Positions 1 to 5,542 of a stretch of 5,742 nucleotides of DNA are shown here, in pieces (position 1 is the stretch's first letter; every line of letters starts with the position of its first letter). The DNA is from Spartobacteria bacterium (GTDB lineage: Bacteria > Verrucomicrobiota > Verrucomicrobiia > Chthoniobacterales > UBA10450): positions 1-5,742 of the forward strand of contig JAJPJU010000059.1 of the NCBI GenBank assembly GCA_021324035.1, written 5' to 3'. The notes under the pieces were generated by a model. The model was not told the DNA's origin. It saw only the letters and a list, made by a program, of their open reading frames with translations, and searched no databases. The position numbers and the translations under genes are program-made.

Positions 1-558
1 ATGAACGTGCCGGCAAACGTGACCCGGGCCGCTGGAGACGTGCACGCGCTGGGTAATCCGCATTTTTGCGTCGACCCCATCATCGCCAAAGCGATCGGGC
101 AACACCTTGCCCAGTCGTTCGCGGCGCTTGATCCACCGAACGCGGCCTTCTACGACGGCAATTCCAAAAAGTTCGAAGCCACGATTAACGCCAAGCTCCA
201 GGAATGGGGCACCGCCATGTTGCCGTTCAAAGATCAACACGTGGTCGCCTATCACGATTCGTGGCCGTACTTCGCCCATCGTTTTGGGATCAACATCGAT
301 ATTTTTCTCGAACCCAAACCTGGAATTCCACCTTCGCCGTCGCATTTGACGGAAGTGATCGCGCAAATGAAAGCGCAGCACGTCAAAGCGGTGATCGTCG
401 AACCGTATCACGATCGCCGGATCGCGGAGAAAGTGGCCAGCGCGACCGGAGCGAAGGTTGTCGAATTCGCCCAATTTCCTGGCGGAATTCCGGGGACGGA
501 TACGTACGTGAAGCTGATCGATAAACTCATATCGACTCTGGCTGACGCATTGAAGTAA
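1..558 (+). CDS. Metal ABC transporter substrate-binding protein (ZnuA/TroA-like), 5' end missing
   Basis: This is the C-terminal 185 residues of a cluster A-I periplasmic metal-binding protein, which captures Zn2+ (or Mn2+/Fe2+) and hands it to an ABC permease. The fragment opens with GDVHALGNPHFCVDP (residues 12-26); in ZnuA/PsaA-type proteins the NPH histidine (here H21) is a metal ligand. The next ligand position is matched by YHDSW (H85), and VEPYHD (133-138) plus the PGTDTY segment (164-169) fit the C-terminal lobe. Full-length relatives have about 280-320 residues with a signal peptide or lipobox, and none is present here. The ATG at base 1 is therefore almost certainly an internal Met codon, and the gene begins before the window. 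The permease gene follows 42 nt downstream. Metal specificity cannot be decided, because the first ligand region lies outside the window and no long His-rich loop of the ZnuA type is visible. Confidence 0.9.
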   Translation: MNVPANVTRAAGDVHALGNPHFCVDPIIAKAIGQHLAQSFAALDPPNAAFYDGNSKKFEATINAKLQEWGTAMLPFKDQHVVAYHDSWPYFAHRFGINIDIFLEPKPGIPPSPSHLTEVIAQMKAQHVKAVIVEPYHDRRIAEKVASATGAKVVEFAQFPGGIPGTDTYVKLIDKLISTLADALK

Positions 559-565
559 GCCTATG

Positions 566-600
566 TCTGACCTCCGATCTCTGACATCTGACCTCTAATT
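566..600 (+). repeat. Five degenerate heptanucleotide repeats (TCTGACC consensus) before the permease gene
   Basis: Five consecutive 7-nt units can be read: TCTGACC (566-572), TCCGATC (573-579), TCTGACA (580-586), TCTGACC (587-593) and TCTAATT (594-600). The array ends exactly at the ATG of the permease gene and fills nearly the whole gap after the substrate-binding protein stop. The first and fourth units are identical; the others differ from the consensus by one to three bases. No purine-rich ribosome-binding site is left in this gap. The function is unknown. The array may be a remnant of an expandable microsatellite, or a dispersed intergenic repeat of this genome. Confidence 0.75.
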
Positions 601-1425
601 ATGTGGGAAGTCATGTTTTGGCCGATCATGGCCTGCGTTCTTTTGCCCTGGCTTCTGGTTTATCTCGGCCTCCACGTCGTCCAACGGGGAATCATTTTCA
701 TCGACATCGCCATGGCTCAGATGGCATCGCTCGGAATCTGCCTGGCCGTGTTGCTCCATCTCGATCTTGAAAGTTGGACCACGTTTGGGATCGCGCTCGT
801 CTTCACTTTGGTCGGCGCATCGGTTTTCTCGGTGACGGGAAAGCGCGCGAGCCAAATTCCACAGGAAGCTGTAATCGGAATTTCCTACGTTGTTGCCGCA
901 GCCGCCGCGGTGCTGCTGCTGAGTCGCGCAGCGGAAGGCGACGAGCAAATCAAAAACATGCTCGTCGGCAACATTCTTCTGGTCACGCCACGCGACGTTT
1001 GGGAACGCTTCGCGCTCTTCGCCGCAGTCGGCATCTTTCATTTCGCCTTTCGGAGAAATATTCTGCTCGTTTCGTTCGATCGCGATAGCGCTTATCAAAA
1101 AGGGCTGCGGGTCCGCTGGTGGGATTTTCTTTTTTACGCGCTGTTCGGCGTGGTGGTGACCAGCTTTGTTCGAATCGCGGGCGTTCTTCTCATTTTTAGT
1201 TATCTGATTGTGCCGGCGGTTTGTGGAATCAACCTCGCGCGACGAATTGGCAGCCGCCTGCTGATTGGGTGGATCGTCGCGCTCATCGGCGGGGTGGCCG
1301 GCTTGTTTTTCTCCTACTGGTGGGACTTGCCGTCAGGCGCAGCCATCGTCTGCACTTTTGGCGCGCTTTTGATCTTAATTTCATTTATTGGCCTGTGGCG
1401 CCGCCGCCTTATCTTTAATGAATGA
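601..1425 (+). CDS. Metal ABC transporter permease, ABC-3 family (ZnuB-like)
   Basis: This 274-residue protein is hydrophobic along nearly its whole length, with about eight predicted membrane segments, which is the normal size for ABC-3 permeases such as ZnuB, MntB and TroC. Family-like stretches are VVQRGIIFIDIAMAQMASLG near residues 27-46, the loop EGDEQIKNMLVGNILLVTP (about 112-130), which matches the usual 'LFGNIL' region before a transmembrane helix, and RIAGVLLIFSYLIVPA (about 191-206). It would form the inner-membrane channel through which the metal from the upstream binding protein is moved. The ATG at 601 has no Shine-Dalgarno sequence, only the heptad repeat; a second in-frame ATG at 613 is possible but would remove only four residues. 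No ATPase gene lies between binding protein and permease, so the ATP-binding subunit must be encoded upstream or elsewhere. The substrate is probably zinc or manganese, from family membership only. Confidence 0.92.
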   Translation: MWEVMFWPIMACVLLPWLLVYLGLHVVQRGIIFIDIAMAQMASLGICLAVLLHLDLESWTTFGIALVFTLVGASVFSVTGKRASQIPQEAVIGISYVVAAAAAVLLLSRAAEGDEQIKNMLVGNILLVTPRDVWERFALFAAVGIFHFAFRRNILLVSFDRDSAYQKGLRVRWWDFLFYALFGVVVTSFVRIAGVLLIFSYLIVPAVCGINLARRIGSRLLIGWIVALIGGVAGLFFSYWWDLPSGAAIVCTFGALLILISFIGLWRRRLIFNE

Positions 1426-1433
1426 GGACGGGA
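1424..1433 (+). promoter_or_regulatory. Shine-Dalgarno-like purine run for the NicO-like gene
   Basis: GAGGACGGGA begins in the stop codon of the permease gene. Its GGGA part lies 7 nt before the GTG at 1441, and GAGG lies 13 nt before it. It supports GTG 1441 as the start and translation coupled to the permease. It is the clearest ribosome-binding site in the window. Confidence 0.5.
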
Positions 1434-1440
1434 CGCCGAC

Positions 1441-2184
1441 GTGAATGATGTCGTTTTTATAACCCTGCTGACGACGGGATTTGTGGTCGGGTTTCTGCAC
1501 GCTGTGATTCCGACCCATTGGCTGCCGTTTGTGGTTGCCGCTCGCGCCCAACATTGGAGCAGAACGAAAACTCTCACCATCACCGGTTTCGCCGGAACGG
1601 GTCATACTTTGTTTACGACCGCTCTGGGAGTCCTGGTGGTGTGGGGCGGGATGAAAATTAACAGCCGAATTGGCACTGCGTTTCCCTACCTGGCCGGTGG
1701 TGCGCTGATCGCGCTGGGAATTTTTTATTTAATTCGCCAGATCAGAGGTGGGCACGGTCACGTGCATTTGTTCGGAGGCCATTCGCACCACGAACATACC
1801 CACGAACACGACCACCCTCATGAACATCACCATGATAATGTCGATGAAACCATCGAGGAGGAAGAACGCGAGATCGAACAGGATTGGTCCCGACAAAGGT
1901 CGGATTGGGCGGCGATACTCGGTTTGCTCGCTCTGCTGACATTCTCTCCTTGTGAAGCCTTCCTGCCGGTATTCCTGACCGGAGCTAAATATGGCTGGCT
2001 CGGTTTTGCGTTGCTAAGCACTGTCCTGGCAGTCGCAACCGTCGCAGGCATGATCACATTCACCTGGCTCACTTTGCTCGGCCTTCAACATTTACGTTTT
2101 AGGATCCTGGAAAAATACGAGCCGTTGATTGTTAGCGCAGTTTTCTGCGCGCTTGGAATTCTTGTGATTATATTTGAGCGCTAA
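1441..2184 (+). CDS. NicO/RcnA-like polytopic membrane protein with His-rich loop, putative metal transporter
   Basis: This 247-residue membrane protein has about six predicted helices in two groups of three (roughly 4-24, 50-69, 79-99 and 157-180, 187-215, 229-245). Helix 1 contains HAVIPTH (20-26), which has the His spacing of the HAxxPGH motif of NicO/RcnA nickel-cobalt transporters. GTGH (52-55) resembles the His in their second helix, and FSPCEAFLP (168-176) resembles their GxxPCP motif with the second proline replaced by glutamate. The central loop (105-131) carries 14 histidines in 27 residues and is followed by an acidic stretch (135-148, seven Glu and two Asp), a typical metal-binding linker. 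The start is GTG at 1441 behind a purine-rich site, 15 nt after the permease stop. NicO members include Ni/Co exporters (RcnA) and possible importers, so direction and metal are unknown; the neighbours suggest zinc or another divalent metal. Confidence is high for a metal-linked membrane protein and moderate for the family. Confidence 0.75.
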   Translation: MNDVVFITLLTTGFVVGFLHAVIPTHWLPFVVAARAQHWSRTKTLTITGFAGTGHTLFTTALGVLVVWGGMKINSRIGTAFPYLAGGALIALGIFYLIRQIRGGHGHVHLFGGHSHHEHTHEHDHPHEHHHDNVDETIEEEEREIEQDWSRQRSDWAAILGLLALLTFSPCEAFLPVFLTGAKYGWLGFALLSTVLAVATVAGMITFTWLTLLGLQHLRFRILEKYEPLIVSAVFCALGILVIIFER

Positions 2185-2188
2185 TCGC

Positions 2189-3103
2189 ATGGCTCACGAT
2201 CATTCGCATTCCCATTCGGCCCCTGCCCACAGTTTCAACGCCGCGTTCGCGATCGGCATCGCGCTCAATACAACTTACGTCTTGTTTGAGGTTATCTTCG
2301 GGCTGCTCGGACATTCGCTCGCGTTACTGGCCGACGCCGGTCACAACTTAAGCGACGTTCTCGGCTTGTTGCTGGCCTGGGGCGCGAGCGCCATGGCGAA
2401 AAGCGCGCCGACCAAGAGAAGAACTTATGGACTTCGCGGCAGCTCGATTCTGGCCGCTTTGTTCAACGCGATCTTTTTGCTGATATCGGTCGGGGCCATT
2501 GTCTGGGAAGCGCTGCGCCGATTCAAAGCTCCGGCGGACGTCGCCGCCACCACTGTGATTTGGGTTTCATTGCTCGGAATCGCGATCAATACGGCTACCG
2601 CGCTCATGTTCATGTCCGGCCGCGAACGTGATCTCAATATTCGCGGCGCCTTTTTGCATATGGCTGCTGACGCCGCAATTTCCGCCGGCGTTGTCATTGC
2701 CGGCTTTGCCATTCTCTGGACCGGACGGACATGGATCGACCCGGTAATGAGCTTGTTGATCTCGGCGATAATAATTTGGGGCACGTGGGATTTGCTGCGC
2801 GAATCTACAAATCTTGCTTTGCAGGCGGTTCCAAAAAATATCCAGCCGGAGAAAGTGGAGCGGTATCTCGAGCAGCTACCCGGCGTGGCCAAAGTCCATG
2901 ATTTGCACATCTGGGCGATGAGTACCACCGAAACCGCCTTGACCGTGCATTTGGTGAAGCCTGACGGAGCCATCGACGATGAATTTTTGGCTCAAGTCTG
3001 CGAAGATCTGCAACACGACTTCCAGATTGGCCACGTGACGATTCAGCTGGAATGTGGAAGCGGCGCTCATGCGTGCAGGCAGGAACCGGATCACGCAGTT
3101 TAG
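2189..3103 (+). CDS. Cation diffusion facilitator (CDF) family zinc-type efflux protein, ZitB/CzcD-like
   Basis: This 304-residue protein would exchange cytoplasmic Zn2+ (or a similar divalent cation) for protons across the inner membrane. The N-terminus is His-rich (MAHDHSHSHS, with another His at 14). Six helices follow in residues 17-205. The transport site is intact: H52 and D56 in LADAGHNLSD (helix 2), and H157 and D161 in LHMAAD (helix 5). This HD/HD set is typical of zinc-selective CDFs. The soluble C-terminal domain (about 210-290) contains HDLHIWAMSTTETALTVHL and ends in HVTIQLE, both family hallmarks used in metal sensing and dimerisation. I chose ATG 2189, 4 nt after the NicO-like stop. 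An upstream in-frame TTG at 2174 would add five residues and overlap the previous gene by 11 nt; neither has a strong ribosome-binding site. A tail with a CxxxxH-like stretch (GAHACRQEPDHAV) could bind metal, but this is speculative. It is likely co-transcribed with the genes before it. Confidence 0.93.
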   Translation: MAHDHSHSHSAPAHSFNAAFAIGIALNTTYVLFEVIFGLLGHSLALLADAGHNLSDVLGLLLAWGASAMAKSAPTKRRTYGLRGSSILAALFNAIFLLISVGAIVWEALRRFKAPADVAATTVIWVSLLGIAINTATALMFMSGRERDLNIRGAFLHMAADAAISAGVVIAGFAILWTGRTWIDPVMSLLISAIIIWGTWDLLRESTNLALQAVPKNIQPEKVERYLEQLPGVAKVHDLHIWAMSTTETALTVHLVKPDGAIDDEFLAQVCEDLQHDFQIGHVTIQLECGSGAHACRQEPDHAV

Positions 3104-3128
3104 TTTTAGCTCTGCGCCACACTCACCC

Positions 3129-3147
3129 GGCGGTTCTCCGAACCGCC
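3129..3147. repeat. Perfect 8-bp inverted repeat (hairpin 1)
   Basis: Arms GGCGGTTC (3129-3136) and GAACCGCC (3140-3147) are separated by TCC. It lies 25 nt after the CDF stop. No U-run follows, so it is not a classical intrinsic terminator, though it could stabilise the 3' end of the metal operon mRNA. The left arm GGCGGTTC recurs in the hairpin upstream of lysS. Confidence 0.8.
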
Positions 3148-3149
3148 AT

Positions 3150-3169
3150 GGCGATTGAGGTCAATCGCC
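3150..3169. repeat. Perfect 9-bp inverted repeat (hairpin 2)
   Basis: Arms GGCGATTGA (3150-3158) and TCAATCGCC (3161-3169) flank GG; in RNA this gives an 8-bp stem with a 4-nt loop. It starts 2 nt after hairpin 1, making a tandem pair of similar design: each begins GGCG on the left and ends CGCC on the right, but with different cores. No T-run follows. It may be a REP/BIME-like intergenic element or an mRNA 3'-end stabiliser. Confidence 0.8.
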
Positions 3170-3289
3170 GCTACCTAGCTCAGCCTAATCTTATCGCTCG
3201 GCGTTGGGTCGTTTATTCCGCACCCTGCCAGCGGTCGCCTCACAGCAAAATTCTTTGATTTCAGTCGAGTGCCGTTGTAATCGGTTTTC

Positions 3290-3955
3290 GTGGCAAATTT
3301 TTCCCTTCTCCCCCTGACTCTGGCGGTCGCAGCCGGTCTTATTTTCTCTGCGCCAGCAAAAGCCCAGAACTCAAACGTCACCAACCCATATTCGAACCCG
3401 AATGGTGGGGCGGCGGATCCGTTTTCGGGAGCGCCCGGTATGGGCGCCGGATCAACTTCCCATCCGGGCAAGTCATCCGGTTCAGACAGCTCGGAAGGAG
3501 ATAGTTCAGATGTCGACGATCCGACTCTGTATCGCATGAAAACCAAAGACAGCGTCGCTTCGGGCGCGATGTCGAGGGACGACGGCGAACTCACCCGCAG
3601 ACTGAAGAAGCCCGAGAAAGTGCTTAATGTTGAATCGACAAAGCAACTTCCGACCAGCAAGCCCGATCCAAAGTTCGAGGGCAGCCTTCTTCAGTCGAGT
3701 GTAGGTTCGATCCGGGACGTTGGTGCGAAAACACATCTCGAACTCCAAACAAAGGGCGATGGCAGTGAGACCGAAAATGCCGAACCCCCGATAAAAGACG
3801 AAGGCGAAGCGCGATTCAAAGCCCGGCGGTTGATGTTGAATCCTTCAACGGAGGAGCAAACCAAAAAGACAGAGTCGCCTCGAACAAAAGCGGATTCGTC
3901 GTCATCGCCAAGCCCGTCTCCGAGCGCCTCAGTAACTCCGTCCAGCCGACGCTAA
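3290..3955 (+). CDS. Hypothetical secreted low-complexity protein
   Basis: I do not recognise this 221-residue protein. Residues 1-25 form a convincing Sec signal peptide: a short N-region, a hydrophobic core LPLTLAVAAGLIFSA, and the cleavage motif AKA before Gln26. The GTG start at 3290 is the only start that includes it, because an in-frame TAA lies at 3278-3280. No Shine-Dalgarno sequence is seen. The mature part has no further hydrophobic segment and no cysteine. It is rich in Ser, Pro, Lys, Asp, Glu and Thr, with an Asn/Pro/Gly segment first (28-66), an acidic Ser/Asp stretch (about 64-77), then mixed-charge sequence and a Ser/Pro tail (about 203-221). It is probably an intrinsically disordered periplasmic or secreted protein. 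It lies 186 nt after the CDF gene, beyond two hairpins, so it may be a separate unit, and its stop overlaps the stop of convergent lysS. The signal peptide argues for a real gene; the function is unknown. Confidence 0.7.
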   Translation: MANFSLLPLTLAVAAGLIFSAPAKAQNSNVTNPYSNPNGGAADPFSGAPGMGAGSTSHPGKSSGSDSSEGDSSDVDDPTLYRMKTKDSVASGAMSRDDGELTRRLKKPEKVLNVESTKQLPTSKPDPKFEGSLLQSSVGSIRDVGAKTHLELQTKGDGSETENAEPPIKDEGEARFKARRLMLNPSTEEQTKKTESPRTKADSSSSPSPSPSASVTPSSRR

Positions 3956-5412
3956 TCGCGTTTCGGTTTCAGTAGCGGAAACAAAACCACGTCGCGGATT
4001 GATTCCGCTCCGGTTAACATCATCGCCAGGCGATCGATTCCCAGCCCAAGCCCGCCGGCCGGGGGCATTCCATGCTCCAACGCCAACAGAAAATCTTCGT
4101 CAATCTTCTGGGTTTCTTCACCGGCTTGTTCGAGCAAACGCTGCCGTTGCACATCCGGATCGGTGAGCTCGGTGTAGCCGGGCGACATTTCCACCCCATT
4201 AATAATGAGCTCATAAACATCGACCAGCGCCGGATCGGTCTGATTTTGCCGCGCCAGCGGAACCAGCTCCTTCGGACAATGCGTCACAAACAACGGATCG
4301 AACGTTTTTTCCTCCACCAATTTTTCGAAGACGTGTTGAGTCACTTCGAAATCGACGGCCTGCGGAATAATTTCCAGTTTCAATTCCCGCGTCGCCCGGT
4401 CGCGGCGTTGCTCGCTCGAAATCTCAAACCAATCCTTGCCGGCGACGCCCCGCACCAGATCGGCGTAACGCGCGCGTTTCCACGGCCGTTGAAGATTAAT
4501 TGTCCTCGTCACTTTGCCGTCGGCATCGCGATGTTCGATTTTCAATGATCCGCAAATTTTTTCGGCCAGGTGGCAGATCAACTCCTCCATCAGATCGGCC
4601 ATTTTTTCGAAATTGGCGTAGGCCTGGTAAATCTCGAGCATGGTGAACTCCGGATTGTGCTTGCGGGAAATACCTTCGTTCCGGAAATTTCGGTTGAGCT
4701 CGAAGACCTTGTTGAATCCGCCAACCAGCAATCGCTTGAGATAAAGTTCGGGCGCGATTCGCATATAAAGATCGAGGCCAAGCGCTTTGTGATGGGTGCT
4801 GAACGGTTGCGCAGCTGCGCCACCCGCAACGGTCTGCAGCATTGGCGTTTCCACCTCGAGAAAACCGCGATCTTCCAGGAACCTCCGGATCTCGCGGACC
4901 ATCGCGATTCGTTTTCGAAATGTGTCGCGCGATTGTTCGTTCGCGACGAGGTCGACGTAGCGCTGACGATAACGGGCTTCGACGTCCTGCAGGCCGTGCC
5001 ATTTTTCCGGAGGAGGCCGAAGCGATTTGGACAGCACTTCGAATTTGTGGGCCTTCAACGTCGGTTCGCCGGTCTTGGTAACGAAGCAGGTGCCTTCGAC
5101 TCCGATGAAATCGCCGAGGTCCAGCAGCTTGAAGATTTCCATCCGCTCCGCGCCGATTTCCTTATCCTGGAAATAGATCTGAATGCGTCCGGTTGCGTCC
5201 CGAATATCCACGAAATGGCTTTTGCCCATGTCGCGATGGGCCGTGATCCGCCCGGCCGCACGAAATGTTTCGCCTTCCTTGAATTTTTCCCGGATCTCGC
5301 CGATCGAGCCTGACGTTTCGAACGCGTTGCCGAACGGCTCGACGCCTTTCTTGCGCAGCGCCTCCAATTTCTCCCGGCGCTGCGCGATTAGTTCATTCTC
5401 TGGCTCCGTCAT
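3952..5412 (-). CDS. lysS: Lysyl-tRNA synthetase, class II
   Basis: LysRS attaches lysine to tRNA-Lys in the cytoplasm using ATP. With the ATG at 5412 the protein has 486 residues, close to the usual length of about 490-510. It has the N-terminal anticodon-binding OB fold (about 50-123, with FVDIRDATGRIQIYFQ) and a class II catalytic core. Motif 1 lies around 167-190 (MVREIRRFLEDRGFLEVETP), motif 2 around 237-258 (FELNRNFRNEGIS, HNPEFTMLE), and motif 3 at 453-465 (GGLGLGIDRLAMM) with its conserved arginine. The segment before motif 3 reads GVEMSPGYTELTDP, where many LysRS proteins have a 'REIANGFSELNDP'-type sequence, so this is a mild variant. An in-frame TTG at 5448 would add 12 residues (MRNRGTERSVAA). 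I reject it because they are encoded by a short tandem repeat and lie outside the conserved family start. No clear Shine-Dalgarno sequence is seen. The gene is divergent from the ACT-domain gene and convergent with the secreted-protein gene. Confidence 0.97.
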   Translation of the reverse strand: MTEPENELIAQRREKLEALRKKGVEPFGNAFETSGSIGEIREKFKEGETFRAAGRITAHRDMGKSHFVDIRDATGRIQIYFQDKEIGAERMEIFKLLDLGDFIGVEGTCFVTKTGEPTLKAHKFEVLSKSLRPPPEKWHGLQDVEARYRQRYVDLVANEQSRDTFRKRIAMVREIRRFLEDRGFLEVETPMLQTVAGGAAAQPFSTHHKALGLDLYMRIAPELYLKRLLVGGFNKVFELNRNFRNEGISRKHNPEFTMLEIYQAYANFEKMADLMEELICHLAEKICGSLKIEHRDADGKVTRTINLQRPWKRARYADLVRGVAGKDWFEISSEQRRDRATRELKLEIIPQAVDFEVTQHVFEKLVEEKTFDPLFVTHCPKELVPLARQNQTDPALVDVYELIINGVEMSPGYTELTDPDVQRQRLLEQAGEETQKIDEDFLLALEHGMPPAGGLGLGIDRLAMMLTGAESIRDVVLFPLLKPKRD

Positions 5413-5428
5413 CGCGGCTACGGAACGC

Positions 5429-5444
5429 TCTGTTCCTCTGTTCC
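5429..5444. repeat. Perfect 8-nt tandem duplication upstream of lysS
   Basis: TCTGTTCC occurs twice without a gap (5429-5436, 5437-5444). Either copy can pair with GGAAC at 5422-5426, giving two alternative small hairpins in the lysS leader (a 5-bp stem with a 5-nt loop, or CGGAAC/GTTCCG with a 13-nt loop). It lies 17 nt upstream of the chosen lysS ATG. A regulatory effect is possible but not shown. Confidence 0.6.
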
Positions 5445-5454
5445 GCAAGTTGCC

Positions 5455-5485
5455 AGTCGAACGCCGCCGGGCAGGCGGTTCGACT
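5455..5485. repeat. 12-bp bulged inverted repeat (hairpin) in the divergent lysS/ACT gap
   Basis: AGTCGAAC (5455-5462) pairs with GTTCGACT (5478-5485). After a 2-nt GC bulge, CGCC (5465-5468) pairs with GGCG (5474-5477), leaving the loop GGGCA. The right arm contains GGCGGTTC, the same 8-mer as the left arm of the hairpin at 3129. No T-run suited to an intrinsic terminator follows on the plus strand beyond TTAATTTTG. As it lies between two divergent starts, it is more likely a dispersed palindromic repeat or a leader structure than a terminator. Confidence 0.75.
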
Positions 5486-5542
5486 TAATTTTGTCGCGGA
5501 AGGCGGCTCATTCTGGCAATCTTTTGTTCGACAAAGTCGATT

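Noticed and set aside
1..3. ATG at base 1 as the true start of the binding-protein gene
   Set aside because: The signal peptide and about 100 or more N-terminal residues of the family are absent, so this is an internal Met codon at the window edge.
595..1098. Minus-strand open frame of 167 codons
   Set aside because: It is antisense to the ABC-3 permease gene; it has a polar composition without motifs and is explained by codon bias of the real gene.
2425..2973. Minus-strand open frame of 182 codons
   Set aside because: It is antisense to the CDF gene, whose catalytic motifs and C-terminal domain are intact.
3148..3258. Possible 36-codon ORF starting at ATG 3148
   Set aside because: Its first codons are formed by the hairpin repeat; it has no ribosome-binding site and no recognisable domain or signal sequence.
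3255..3283. Possible sigma-70 promoter (TTGATT, 17-nt spacer, TAATCG) before the secreted-protein gene
   Set aside because: The -10 hexamer matches only two of six consensus bases, and the start point would fall on the GTG itself.
3260..3701. 12-mer TTCAGTCGAGTG present at 3260-3271 and 3690-3701
   Set aside because: About one such 12-mer match is expected by chance in a window of this size, and the flanks do not match.
4570..5313. Long plus-strand open frame of 247 codons opposite lysS
   Set aside because: It is fully antisense to the conserved LysRS coding sequence, has no recognisable domain, and its residues mirror the lysS codons; the same applies to the frame at 4072-4548.
5528..5540. 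Small palindrome TCGAC-AAA-GTCGA just before the ACT-domain start
   Set aside because: The stem is only 5 bp, there is no Shine-Dalgarno sequence to mask, and such short palindromes are common by chance.
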